Assembly: GCF_000935125.1 (NCBI RefSeq)
Contig: NZ_JRKI01000003.1
Location: 124,001-188,000, forward strand
Source of the DNA: Streptomyces natalensis ATCC 27448
Lineage (GTDB): Bacteria > Actinomycetota > Actinomycetes > Streptomycetales > Streptomycetaceae
DNA: 64,000 nt
Direction of reading: 5' to 3'
The notes under the pieces are model-generated. The model saw nothing but the letters and a program-made list of their open reading frames with translations, made no database searches and was not told the origin of the DNA. The position numbers and the translations under genes were made by a program. Each line of letters starts with the position of its first letter. The first letter of the stretch is position 1. Positions 25,737 to 34,007 of this stretch are shown one piece after another.

Positions 25737-25785
25737 TCTGCTGTGCGCTCGGCAGGATTCGAACCTGCAACCTTCTGATCCGTAG
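25737..25785. other. attR (49 bp, within tRNA-Arg)
   Basis: Identical to 19654-19702. It forms the 3' part of the intact tRNA-Arg, so integration restored the tRNA gene. Confidence 0.9.
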
Positions 25786-25816
25786 TCAGATGCTCTATCC
25801 GTTAAGCTACGAGCGC
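25744..25816 (-). tRNA. tRNA-Arg (anticodon ACG)
   Basis: A complete 73-nt cloverleaf on the reverse strand: acceptor GCGCTCG pairing CGAGCGC plus A73, anticodon arm CTGACTACGGATCAG, and T-arm GCAGGTTCGAATCCTGC. The 3' half, including attR, was contributed by the integrated element. Confidence 0.93.
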
Positions 25817-26288
25817 TTGGCTTTCCGGCGGTTTTTCTTGCCGGTCGGCGTTGCGGGAACAACATTACATGACCTGCGCCGTCAGGTGAAATCCATTCCC
25901 CTCACCCCCTCTGACCTGGGCAAACGCTCTCGTGGTCGAAGGGCGGCGGCGCCTCGGGGCGGGGGGCGCCTCGATGATCTGAACGAAGTTCGGGCGGGCG
26001 TGGCCGTCTTCGTGGCGGGGTCACGGGAAACAGCCGGCCTTCGTCGCGTCCGACGTGGTCCGAGGCCGGGTACGCGACGGAGGCGGCGGCGCGGGTTCAC
26101 CAGGGAGGGCGTCACAGTCGGCGCCTGGGACGGCCGGCTCGTTGCGGACTGTGACGGGGGCCACTTCGGGGCACGGGGCACGGGATCTTGAGGGGGCGGG
26201 GCCGCCCCGGACTCCGGGGAGGAGGGGAAGAAGCCGGGGCCCAGGCCCGGAACGCGTCAGCCCCGAGCAACCAACCCCCACAAAGCAA
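25817..26288. other. Intergenic region between two tRNA genes
   Basis: About 470 bp without a recognisable gene. Open frames are Arg/Gly-rich artefacts of GC content. A locally AT-richer patch at 25830-25880 may carry the tRNA-Arg promoter. Confidence 0.4.
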
Positions 26289-26321
26289 TCAGACCCCAGA
26301 TCGCGAACGACCGGGGCCTGA
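26289..26321 (-). terminator. tRNA-Ser(GCU) terminator
   Basis: An inverted repeat (TCAGaCCCC with GGGGcCTGA, one mismatch) just downstream of the reverse-strand tRNA-Ser. Confidence 0.55.
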
Positions 26322-26332
26322 CCGAAGAAGAG

Positions 26333-26423
26333 CGGAGGCGGAGGGATTTGAACCCTCGATCAGGTGTAAACCCGAAACCGCATTAGCAGTGCGGCGCCAT
26401 AGACCGGACTAGGCGACGCCTCC
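26333..26423 (-). tRNA. tRNA-Ser (anticodon GCU)
   Basis: A 91-nt class II tRNA on the reverse strand: acceptor GGAGGCG pairing CGCCTCC, anticodon arm CCGCACTGCTAATGCGG, a long variable arm (TTCGGGTTTACACCTGA region) and T-arm GAGGGTTCAAATCCCTC. Confidence 0.92.
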
Positions 26424-26663
26424 ACACACCCCACGCGTGCACGCACGCTGTGGTGTGTCCAGATGATGGCACAGCTCTGCGGGCTGTCACCAATCGCCCC
26501 CTACGGTACTAGGCGCCCGGGCCACCCGGCAAAGACGTTCCTGCGGCGCAACGTCGGGGGCGGCGACGCGTTAGGAGTGTCGGGGCCGTGTCGACCTGCG
26601 CGTCGTGCGCCCCCGGCGTGTACGTACCGCGTACCGCCTCGCACTCGCCTCTCTGGAGCCCTG

Positions 26664-27260
26664 ATGCCGTATCGCCCGTGTCGCCGGACGTACCCCGGGA
26701 TGTCCCTCGTCGTCGCCGCCACGACCGCCGCCGTCTCGCTCGTCACCGCGACGCCCGTCCTCGCCGCCTCGTCCGGCGCCCGCCCGGCCGCGCCCGCCGC
26801 ATCGCGCGCCCCCATCCCGCTCCCCATCCCCTTGCCGCTCCCGCTCCTCGACCACCGGTCCGAGGGCACCGGCATCCCGGACCTGGACGACTTCACCCGT
26901 ACGGTTCCCGCTCCGGCCCACCGCTCGGCCCACGACCGCCTCACCGTCACCGTCACCGGCTCCGGTTCGTCCGTAACCGACGGCACCTCCACGCTGACCT
27001 GCCACCCGGCGGGCGGCAACCACCCCGACGCCAGGAGGGCCTGCGCCGAGCTGGACAAGGAGACGCACTGGGGGAAGGACACGTTCGCGCCGGTCCCCGA
27101 GGGGTCGAAGTGCACGATGATCTACGGCAGTGCGGCCACCGCGCATGTCACGGGCCGCTGGGCGGGACATCCCGTCGACGCCCACTTCCGGCGCACCAAC
27201 GGCTGCGAGATCGCGCGCTGGCAGCGCTTGGAACCCCTGCTCCCGCACCCCACTTCGTGA
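26664..27260 (+). CDS. Secreted subtilisin inhibitor-like (SSI family) protein
   Basis: 198 residues. A signal peptide (MPYRPCRRTYPGMSLVVAAT..., cleavage near VLA-ASS) and a Pro/Ala-rich spacer precede an SSI domain of about 110 residues. The four cysteines are in the usual places: LTCHPAGGNHPDA, ACAEL, SKCTMIYG and NGCEIARW. By analogy the scissile bond is Met-Ile in CTMIYG. The mature N-terminal spacer is longer than in classical SSI. The ATG at 26664 has CTGGAG upstream. SSI proteins dimerise outside the cell and restrain serine proteases during development. It stands alone after a tRNA gene. Confidence 0.88.
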   Translation: MPYRPCRRTYPGMSLVVAATTAAVSLVTATPVLAASSGARPAAPAASRAPIPLPIPLPLPLLDHRSEGTGIPDLDDFTRTVPAPAHRSAHDRLTVTVTGSGSSVTDGTSTLTCHPAGGNHPDARRACAELDKETHWGKDTFAPVPEGSKCTMIYGSAATAHVTGRWAGHPVDAHFRRTNGCEIARWQRLEPLLPHPTS

Positions 27261-27299
27261 CCCGCCCGGGCACCACTTGGTGACCCATTTCAGGCGCCG

Positions 27300-27530
27300 C
27301 TTCGGAACGCCTTCAGGCCCGGGTCAGGTTCCCGCTCAGGGCCCTGGGCCCAGGTTCTCGTTCAGGTCCCGGCTCAGGCCCTCATCCGGGGCCTGACTCC
27401 GGTCCCCGTTCACAACCCGGTCCCGTTCCTCGTCCAGGAATTCGTTCGGGACGTGGTCCAGGGGCTGGTCCAGGACCTGGTCCCGGTCCCCGTTCAGGAC
27501 CTGGTCCAGCGGCCGGCCGACGCCCCACCC
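27300..27530. repeat. Degenerate caggtcc/ggacctgg repeats
   Basis: The region downstream of the SSI gene is built from variants of tcaggtccc, ccaggacctggtcc and ccccgttcagg, including internal palindromes. On the reverse strand it would encode only Pro-Gly-Pro-Glu-Arg repeats. No credible gene is present between 27261 and 27772. Confidence 0.6.
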
Positions 27531-27772
27531 ACGGCCCCGACCACGAAGCGGTTCGCACCCGGTTCGTCGCCTGCGTCATGGACCGTTTCATGGCGGAGTA
27601 GCGCGCCAGATCAGGACGAGGGGTACATGTCGGGCGTGCGGCGAGTCGCACCCGGCGGGGGTATTACCTCCTCGTCATGCGCCTTAGCTTCGCGGGCAAG
27701 TGCCCGTAGACTCCACCCCAGCGGTCCGCCACGGCGGGCCGGCAAGGTGCGGTAACAGGGAGGAAGCGTCTC

Positions 27773-30700
27773 GTGAGCAGCAGGCCATCCCGAGGCGCTG
27801 CTCGCCTCGCAGCCATACTCGATGCCCTTCCCGACGCGCTGTTGCTCGTCAACTGCAACGGCACGGTCGTCAACGCCAACACCATCGCGCTGGAGACGTT
27901 CGAGGCACCGGGGACCGCCCTGGTGGGCCGCGGGCTGCTGGATCTGCTGCCGTCCTTCGACTCCAAGCGGATCCCGGGGTCGATGCGGCGCCCGGACAAC
28001 GATGAAGAGGGCGGGCGGACGAAGCCGACGCGGATGGTGGCGCGGCGTACGGACGGGACCGAGATGCTGGTGGAGGTGACCAGCGCGAACCTGGAGGACG
28101 GACGGACCCCGTACGAGTCCGCCTTCGAGGCCGCCTACGCCGACCACCGCAACGGCTACACGGGCGATGAGCTGCTGATGCTGGTCGTGCGCGATCTGTC
28201 GGGGACGCTGGACACCGAGACCGAGCTGGCGCGTCAGCAGCGGCAGACGGAGATGATTCTGCGGGCCGCGGCCGAGGGCGTGGTGGGGGTCGACGCCGAG
28301 GGCAAGGTCGTTCTCGTCAACCCGTCCGCGGCGCAGATCCTGGGCTACCGGGCCAGTGAGCTGGGCGGGAAGGAACTGCACCCGCTCCTTCACCACTCGC
28401 GGGCGGACGGTTCGGCGCTGCCGTGGGAGGACACGCCGCTGGCCGACACCCTCAAGTCCGGGCGCAAGCACCGGGTGCGGGGGCAGGTGCTGTGGGCGAA
28501 GGACGGGCGTTCGGTGGCCGTCGATCTGACGACGGCGCCGGTCCGGGACGGCGACCAGCTCGTCGGCGCGGTGATGACGTTCACCGACCGGCGGCCCTAC
28601 GACGCGCTGGCGGCGCGGCACACGCAGCTGCTGGCCGTGCTGGAGCAGGCGCTGCGCGGGCCGCTGGAGGAGCTGAACGGCGAGCTGAGCACGCTGGCGT
28701 CCGATCCGGCGGGCCAGCTGTGGCCGGAGGCGAACCAGATCCTGCACCATCTGGCAGCCGGCCACGCCCGGATGACGACCCTGGTGGACAACGTCCTGAG
28801 CTATCAGCGGCTGGACTCCGGGGCCGAGCGGCTCGGCCGTACCAAGGTGTCGATGGACGCCGTGGTCGCGGCGGGCGTGGAGGGCGCGATCGAGCTGATC
28901 GGGCCGGGGCGGGCGCAGTTCGCGGTGCATGCACCCCCGATAGAGGCCCTGGTCGACGCGGACCGGGTGGCGCAGGCGTTGTCGCATCTGATCGCGGATG
29001 TCGCGGGCGTGGACTCGACGGGCCGGATGCCGGCCGGCGCGGCCGCGGCGGGGCCCGGCGGCCGTACGGGGCCGATCCCCGGGGACTCGACGATCGTGGT
29101 GGCGGCCGCCAAGCGCGGCGATGTCGTACGGATCGAGGTGCGCGGGCCGTTCGGCGGCGGCGACCCGGTCCATGAGCCGATCGTGCGCGGGATCGTGCGG
29201 CAGCACGGCGGCCTCCTTCAGACGCATGAGGTGCCGGGCGGCCAGGGCGCGGGCGGCAGCGCGTATGTGCTGGAGCTGCCGGTGGGCCTGGCCGGCGCGG
29301 CGTCGGACGGACCGGAGACGGCGTCCGGGGCGGACGCGGACACGGCGGACGCGACGGCCGGTGGCGGGACGACGGTGATGCCGGTGCCGGCCGGGCGGGC
29401 GCGGGGTACGCAGCCGGCCGGGACCGATGCGGCCGAGGACGGCCCGGACGCCGGGAAGGCCGCTGCGGGCGGTACGGAAGGCGGCGCGGGGCTGCCCGCC
29501 CAGGCCGGGGGTGCGCAGCCGACGGGACGGCGGCGGGCGCGGCACTCGGGCGCTGACCAGGGCGTGGCTGAGGCGTCGGGCACGGACGGTGCGGGGATGG
29601 CGGCGGCCGAGCCCGTACCGCCGACCGGACGGCGCCGGGCACGGCAGAGTGCGCCGGAGGGCGGCGCGCTGGCCCTCCCGGCGGGTCCGAGCGAGGCGGC
29701 CGGGGCTGCCGCCGGAGTGGCCGGGCCGGGTGGTGCGGCTGCCGCGGGCGAGGCCGGCACGGCGAACGGGGGCGGGGCCGGGGCCCAGGGCGGGCCTGGC
29801 AATGCGGGGTCCGCCGATGGTGCTGGGACTGCTCGCGGCGCAGGCGGGCCAGGTGGCGCAGGCGGGCCAGGTGGCGTAGGTGGGCCAGGTGGCGCGCGCG
29901 GTCCGGGCAATGGCCGCGGTGCGGGCAACACGCACGTGCCGAACGATCCGAACAATGTGCAGGGGCCGAATGCGGCGCACGGCCCGAACGGCGCCGGGGG
30001 TCCGGGCGCTGCTGTGCCTGGCCCGCACGGTGGTGGTCAGCCGACCCCGCCGGGTGCCGCGCCCGAGGCCGGCGGTGCTGCCGGGGACGTGACGGGTCCC
30101 GGGGCGGGGCCGCAGGGGCAGGTGCCCGGGGCCGTTCCAAGGCAGCCGCAGATTCCGGGGCAGGTGTCGCCGCAGGGGCTGGCGCCCGTACAGCCGACCG
30201 GGCGGCGGGCGCGCCGGGCGCTGGCCGAGGCTCCGGAGCGGGCCGCCGGGCAGGGTGGGGGCGCGCCCGTACCGCCGGGTGGTCAGCAGGCGCTGGCGCC
30301 GGCGGGTGCGCGGACGGCGTTTGCGCTGCCGCCCGCCGCGGCCGACCGGACTCCCCAGGCAAACCCGCAGGCGACCCCGCCGGGCCAGCCGCTGCCCGCG
30401 CTCGCCGCGGCCGCCGGGCAGGTGCCTGCCCAGGCCGCCGGGCCGCAGGACGGCGCCGGTACAGGGCGGCGCCGGGCGCGCCGCCCGATCGGCGACGGGT
30501 CCGGCGAGACGCCCGCCGCGCAGCCGGGGGCCGAGCCGGAAGCGTCCGCCGACTCCGGTGCGGCGCAGGGAGATTGGGAGAGCGAACCGACCGGCCGCCG
30601 CCGCGCCCGGCGGGCCGCGGCCGAGGAGCGGGCGGCGGCCGCGATGGCCGATTCCGAGTCGTCCGGCACCTTTGTGGCGGGCCCGGAAGGGCTGGTGGCG

Positions 30701-32062
30701 CAACCCCTCCAGCCCGCGGACGAGACCGGTACGGGCACGGGTACGGCGCCCGGCGTCGCCCCGGCCGACGGTGCCGCCGCCGGGGCCCCCGCTCCGACGG
30801 GCCGCAGGCGCGGCCGCCCCAGCCCCGCCGAGGAGTCGCGGGCCCAGGCGGCGGCCGCAGCCCCGCAGGGTCAGGCGCCCGCCACGGCCCGGCAGCCGCT
30901 GCCGCCCGCCGCCGACGAGGACGGCCTCGCCGCGGGCCACTCCCACGGGCGGGCCTTCAGCGTGCGCACCCTCGGGCAGGGCGTGCCCTTCGCCCAGCAG
31001 CTCGCCGACCAACAGCGTCCGGTGGCGCCGCCGCCGGGCAGTACGCCGTCCGGTGGCACCTCCGCCGGTTCGGGCCGCCGCCGTAAGCTCGCGGCGCCGC
31101 AGGAGCGACAGGCCCAGGACGGCGAGCGCGCCGAGGCCGGACCGGTGCCGGGCGCGCAGCTGGCGCGGCAGGCCAAGCCCGCGCCGCAGCCCCAGCCGCG
31201 TCTGCGGGACGCGGGCGAGGGCCGGGCGTTCGCCATCTCCGCGCCGGACGAGGGCAGCGAGGGCCCCGAGCCGCTGGACGGTCCGAACGGCGCCGTCGAG
31301 GTGATGGACCGCCAGCCGCTGCCGATGGACGACGAGCTGCCGCCGGAGCCGCTGGACAATCCGCGCCGGCTGCTGGTGTGGCCCGCGCCGGACGTCCACA
31401 CGCAGCAGGCGCTGAGCGACCGCGGTTACCGCCCGGTGATCGTCAACTCCCGGGAGGAGGTGGACGCGCAGATCGCGGCCTATCCTGCGGCCCTGTTCGT
31501 CGACCCGCTGACCGGGCCGATCACCCGTACCGCACTCCAGTCGCTGCGTCAGGCGGCGGGCGCGGCCAAGGTCCCGGTGCTGGTCACCGCGGGTCTGGGG
31601 CAGGCCACCCGGGAGGCCGCCTACGGTGCCGATCCCGCCGTCCTGCTCAAGGCGCTCGCGCCGCGCGACGGCGAGAACCACCCGTCCAGGGTGCTGCTGA
31701 TCGAGCAGAACGATGCCATCGCGGGCGCGCTCACGGCCTCGCTGGAGCGGCGCGGAATGCAGGTCGCGCGGGTCGGCGCGGACACCGATGCGGTCACGCT
31801 GGCGCAGCAGATGCGGCCGAATCTCGTGGTGATGGACCTGATGCAGGTGCGCCGCCGCCGGGCGGGCATCGTGGACTGGCTGCGTGCCAACGGCCTGCTG
31901 GACCACACCCCGCTGGTCGTCTACACCTCGGCGGACATGGACCCGGCGCAGCTGCCGCGGCTCGCGGCCGGTGAGACGGTGCTCTTCCTGGCCGAGCGGT
32001 CCACCAGCGCCGAGGTGCAGAGCCGGATCGTCGATCTGCTGGCCAAGATCGGCACGAACTGA
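27773..32062 (+). CDS. Large PAS protein with degenerate kinase core, Arg-motif linker and two receiver-like domains
   Basis: 1429 residues from a GTG with CAGGGAGGAAG upstream. PAS1 is about 10-110 and PAS2 about 165-270 (MILRAAAEGVVGVDAEGKVV). A helical DHp-like region (275-355) has LEQALRGPLEELNGEL where a kinase would have its His box, so no phosphoacceptor His is present. A weak HATPase-like part follows (370-510). Residues 520-1190 are a Gly/Ala/Pro linker with seven copies of (P/G)TGRRRAR or variants (about 583, 617, 808, 895, 939, 1009, 1100). Two receiver-like domains (about 1197-1300 and 1304-1429) keep an Asp (LFVDPLTG; VVMDLMQV), but the second has FLAERS where Lys is expected. 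No membrane segment is visible. Probably a cytoplasmic signal integrator or scaffold; function unknown. Confidence 0.75.
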   Translation: MSSRPSRGAARLAAILDALPDALLLVNCNGTVVNANTIALETFEAPGTALVGRGLLDLLPSFDSKRIPGSMRRPDNDEEGGRTKPTRMVARRTDGTEMLVEVTSANLEDGRTPYESAFEAAYADHRNGYTGDELLMLVVRDLSGTLDTETELARQQRQTEMILRAAAEGVVGVDAEGKVVLVNPSAAQILGYRASELGGKELHPLLHHSRADGSALPWEDTPLADTLKSGRKHRVRGQVLWAKDGRSVAVDLTTAPVRDGDQLVGAVMTFTDRRPYDALAARHTQLLAVLEQALRGPLEELNGELSTLASDPAGQLWPEANQILHHLAAGHARMTTLVDNVLSYQRLDSGAERLGRTKVSMDAVVAAGVEGAIELIGPGRAQFAVHAPPIEALVDADRVAQALSHLIADVAGVDSTGRMPAGAAAAGPGGRTGPIPGDSTIVVAAAKRGDVVRIEVRGPFGGGDPVHEPIVRGIVRQHGGLLQTHEVPGGQGAGGSAYVLELPVGLAGAASDGPETASGADADTADATAGGGTTVMPVPAGRARGTQPAGTDAAEDGPDAGKAAAGGTEGGAGLPAQAGGAQPTGRRRARHSGADQGVAEASGTDGAGMAAAEPVPPTGRRRARQSAPEGGALALPAGPSEAAGAAAGVAGPGGAAAAGEAGTANGGGAGAQGGPGNAGSADGAGTARGAGGPGGAGGPGGVGGPGGARGPGNGRGAGNTHVPNDPNNVQGPNAAHGPNGAGGPGAAVPGPHGGGQPTPPGAAPEAGGAAGDVTGPGAGPQGQVPGAVPRQPQIPGQVSPQGLAPVQPTGRRARRALAEAPERAAGQGGGAPVPPGGQQALAPAGARTAFALPPAAADRTPQANPQATPPGQPLPALAAAAGQVPAQAAGPQDGAGTGRRRARRPIGDGSGETPAAQPGAEPEASADSGAAQGDWESEPTGRRRARRAAAEERAAAAMADSESSGTFVAGPEGLVAQPLQPADETGTGTGTAPGVAPADGAAAGAPAPTGRRRGRPSPAEESRAQAAAAAPQGQAPATARQPLPPAADEDGLAAGHSHGRAFSVRTLGQGVPFAQQLADQQRPVAPPPGSTPSGGTSAGSGRRRKLAAPQERQAQDGERAEAGPVPGAQLARQAKPAPQPQPRLRDAGEGRAFAISAPDEGSEGPEPLDGPNGAVEVMDRQPLPMDDELPPEPLDNPRRLLVWPAPDVHTQQALSDRGYRPVIVNSREEVDAQIAAYPAALFVDPLTGPITRTALQSLRQAAGAAKVPVLVTAGLGQATREAAYGADPAVLLKALAPRDGENHPSRVLLIEQNDAIAGALTASLERRGMQVARVGADTDAVTLAQQMRPNLVVMDLMQVRRRRAGIVDWLRANGLLDHTPLVVYTSADMDPAQLPRLAAGETVLFLAERSTSAEVQSRIVDLLAKIGTN

Positions 32063-32100
32063 CGGTGGGGCCCGGCCGGGCCCCACCCGCACGCCCGGGG

Positions 32101-33750
32101 TCACCCCAGGTGCGTCACGTCCAGCTCCCCGTCGGCGTACTGCCGCCGCAGCACCTTCTTGTCGAACTTGCCCACGCTGGTCTTCGGGACGGCCGGGATC
32201 ACCGCCCAGCGCTCCGGCAGCTGCCAGCGGGCGATCCGCTCGCCGAGGAATGCCTGGAGCTCCTCGTAGGTGAGCGCCGAGCCGTCCGTCAGCACCACCG
32301 TCGCCAGCGGCCGCTCGCCCCACTTCTCGTCCGGTACGGCGACGACCGCGGCTTCCGCGACGCCGGGGTGGGCCATCAGATGGTTCTCCAGCTCGACCGA
32401 CGAGATCCACTCCCCGCCCGACTTGATGACGTCTTTGGCGCGGTCGGTCAGGGTCAGATAGCCGTTGGGGCTGATGGTGCCGACGTCGCCGGTGCGCAGC
32501 CAGCCGTCGGGGCTGAACTTGTCCTCCGGGCGCAGCACTTCGCCCTGGGCGCCGCCGAAGTAGGCGCCCGCGATCCAGGGCCCGCGGACCTCCAGTTCGC
32601 CCGCGGACTCACCGTCCCAGGGCAGCTGCTCGCCGTCGGGGCCGATCAGCCGCGCCTCGACGGAGGCGGGGAAGCGGCCCTGGGTGGCGCGGTAGGTCCA
32701 CTCCTCCTCACCGGTCACCCCGGCCGGCGGATGGCCGACGGAGCCCAGCGGGGAGGTCTCGGTCATGCCCCAGGCGTGGACGACGCGGATGCCGTGCCGC
32801 TCCTGGAAGCCGCGCATCAGGGCGGGCGGGCAGGCGGAGCCGCCGATGATGACCGTCCGCAGACAGCTGACCTCGCGTCGGTGGGCGTCGAGTTCGGCGA
32901 GCAGGCCCTGCCAGATGGTGGGGACGGCGGCGCCGATGGTGGGCCGTACGGTCTCGATCATCTCGGCGAGCGGGGCGGGCTGGAGGAAGCGGTCCGGCAT
33001 CAGCAGGGAGGCGCCGGCCATGAAGGCGGCGTGCGGCAGGCCCCAGGCGTTCACGTGGAACATCGGGACGACGGGGAGCGCGATGTCGCGGGGGCTGAGC
33101 GCGAACGCCTCGGCGTTGTTGACCTGGAGGGAGTGCAGATAGAGCGAACGGTGGCTGTAGAGCACGCCCTTGGGGTCGCCGGTGGTGCCGGAGGTGTAGC
33201 AGAGGGCGGCGGCCTCGCGTTCGTCGAGGTCGGGCCAGTCGTAGGTCTCCGGGCGGCCGGTGAGCAGCTCCTCGTAGTCGTGAACCCGGGCGGAGACGCC
33301 GGCGAGGACGGAGCGGTCGCCGGGGCCGGCGACGACGATGTGCTCGACGCTCGGCAGCTGGGGGAGCAGCGGGGCGAGCAGCGGGAGCAGGGTGCCGTTG
33401 ACGAGGACGATGCGGTCCTCGGCATGGTTGATGATCCAGGTCAGCTGCTCGGCGGGCAGCCGGAGGTTGAGGGTGTGCAGCACCGCACCCATGGAGGGGA
33501 TGGCGAGGTAGGCCTCGAGGTGCTCGCAGTTGTTCCACATCAGCGTTCCGATGCGGTCCTCGGGTGCCGCCCCGAGTTCCTCGCGGAGGGCGTGCGCCAG
33601 CTGGGCGGCGCGGTGACCGACCTCGGCGTAGCTGCGGCGATGCGGCCCCGTATCGGTCCAGGTGATCACCTGTGCATCGCCGTGGACGGTCGATCCGTGG
33701 GTCAGGATTCGCGAGACCGTGAGCGATACGTCCTGCATCGTGCTGAGCAC
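32101..33750 (-). CDS. Long-chain/medium-chain fatty acyl-CoA ligase
   Basis: 549 residues, ANL superfamily: activates a fatty acid with ATP and joins it to CoA in the cytoplasm. Visible motifs are the P-loop [12 protein letters not shown] (about residue 185), FHVNAWGLP, the adenine-binding [10 protein letters not shown], the hinge [20 protein letters not shown], and the catalytic Lys near the end ([10 protein letters not shown]). The GTG start at 33750 has GGAGG 6 bases upstream; codons further upstream lack this. It lies alone between the PAS gene (convergent) and the paired parS-like sites. Chain-length preference cannot be read. Confidence 0.9.
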   Translation of the reverse strand: MLSTMQDVSLTVSRILTHGSTVHGDAQVITWTDTGPHRRSYAEVGHRAAQLAHALREELGAAPEDRIGTLMWNNCEHLEAYLAIPSMGAVLHTLNLRLPAEQLTWIINHAEDRIVLVNGTLLPLLAPLLPQLPSVEHIVVAGPGDRSVLAGVSARVHDYEELLTGRPETYDWPDLDEREAAALCYTSGTTGDPKGVLYSHRSLYLHSLQVNNAEAFALSPRDIALPVVPMFHVNAWGLPHAAFMAGASLLMPDRFLQPAPLAEMIETVRPTIGAAVPTIWQGLLAELDAHRREVSCLRTVIIGGSACPPALMRGFQERHGIRVVHAWGMTETSPLGSVGHPPAGVTGEEEWTYRATQGRFPASVEARLIGPDGEQLPWDGESAGELEVRGPWIAGAYFGGAQGEVLRPEDKFSPDGWLRTGDVGTISPNGYLTLTDRAKDVIKSGGEWISSVELENHLMAHPGVAEAAVVAVPDEKWGERPLATVVLTDGSALTYEELQAFLGERIARWQLPERWAVIPAVPKTSVGKFDKKVLRRQYADGELDVTHLG

Positions 33751-33927
33751 CGGGTGCCTCCGCTTGGTTACGGACGGGTAGTGGTGCTGCGATTGTCGAT
33801 GCATACCGCAAGGTATGTCACGCCTCTGAGGTGTGTTCTTGCCCGCAGGCCGCGCGGGCGGGGTGACAGCGACGGTGGCTGCGGGACGGCGGAGGCCGTG
33901 AGGGCGCCGGAGCCGATGTCGACGCAT

Positions 33928-33941
33928 GTTTCACGTGAAAC
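33928..33941. promoter_or_regulatory. parS: parS-like site 1 (GTTTCACGTGAAAC)
   Basis: An exact match to the 14-bp ParB-binding palindrome of Streptomyces, extended to TGTTTCACGTGAAACA. It lies in the 257-bp gap before the acyl-CoA ligase gene and is one of a pair. Confidence 0.85.
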
Positions 33942-33951
33942 ATGGCGCGAT

Positions 33952-33965
33952 GTTTCACGTGAAAC
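33952..33965. promoter_or_regulatory. parS: parS-like site 2 (GTTTCACGTGAAAC)
   Basis: A second exact palindrome 24 bp (centre to centre) from the first, again with T...A flanks. Paired close sites would nucleate ParB spreading during chromosome segregation. Confidence 0.85.
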
Positions 33966-34007
33966 ATCGTGCCTGAAGCGGGAGTTGGCGGCCGCCGCCC
34001 CCGACGC

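Larger units (their letters stand above)
19654..25785. mobile_element. Decayed integrative element in tRNA-Arg(ACG)
   Basis: A 6.1-kb block bounded by exact 49-bp direct repeats that contain the 3' part of tRNA-Arg. The intact tRNA lies at the right end and only a 3' fragment at the left, which is the normal outcome of integration into a tRNA 3' end. The cargo is a DUF4239 membrane protein, a NUDIX hydrolase and convergent XRE/TPR regulator, DUF6415-type and other small genes, and a tyrosine recombinase cut at its N-terminus. GC is visibly lower than in flanking genes for 21.2-24.3 kb. No replication initiator, excisionase or FtsK-like transfer gene is seen, so it is probably a fixed remnant of an actinomycete integrative element. 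Confidence 0.85.

Noticed and set aside
27382..27651. Reverse-strand gene encoding Pro-Gly-Pro-Glu-Arg repeats
   Set aside because: The coding follows directly from the caggtcc DNA repeats, and there is no start signal or non-repeat domain of note.
27611..32410. 1599-codon open frame on the reverse strand of the PAS gene
   Set aside because: It is an Arg/Pro/Gly-rich antisense shadow. The forward frame has a ribosome site, PAS domains and receiver-like domains.
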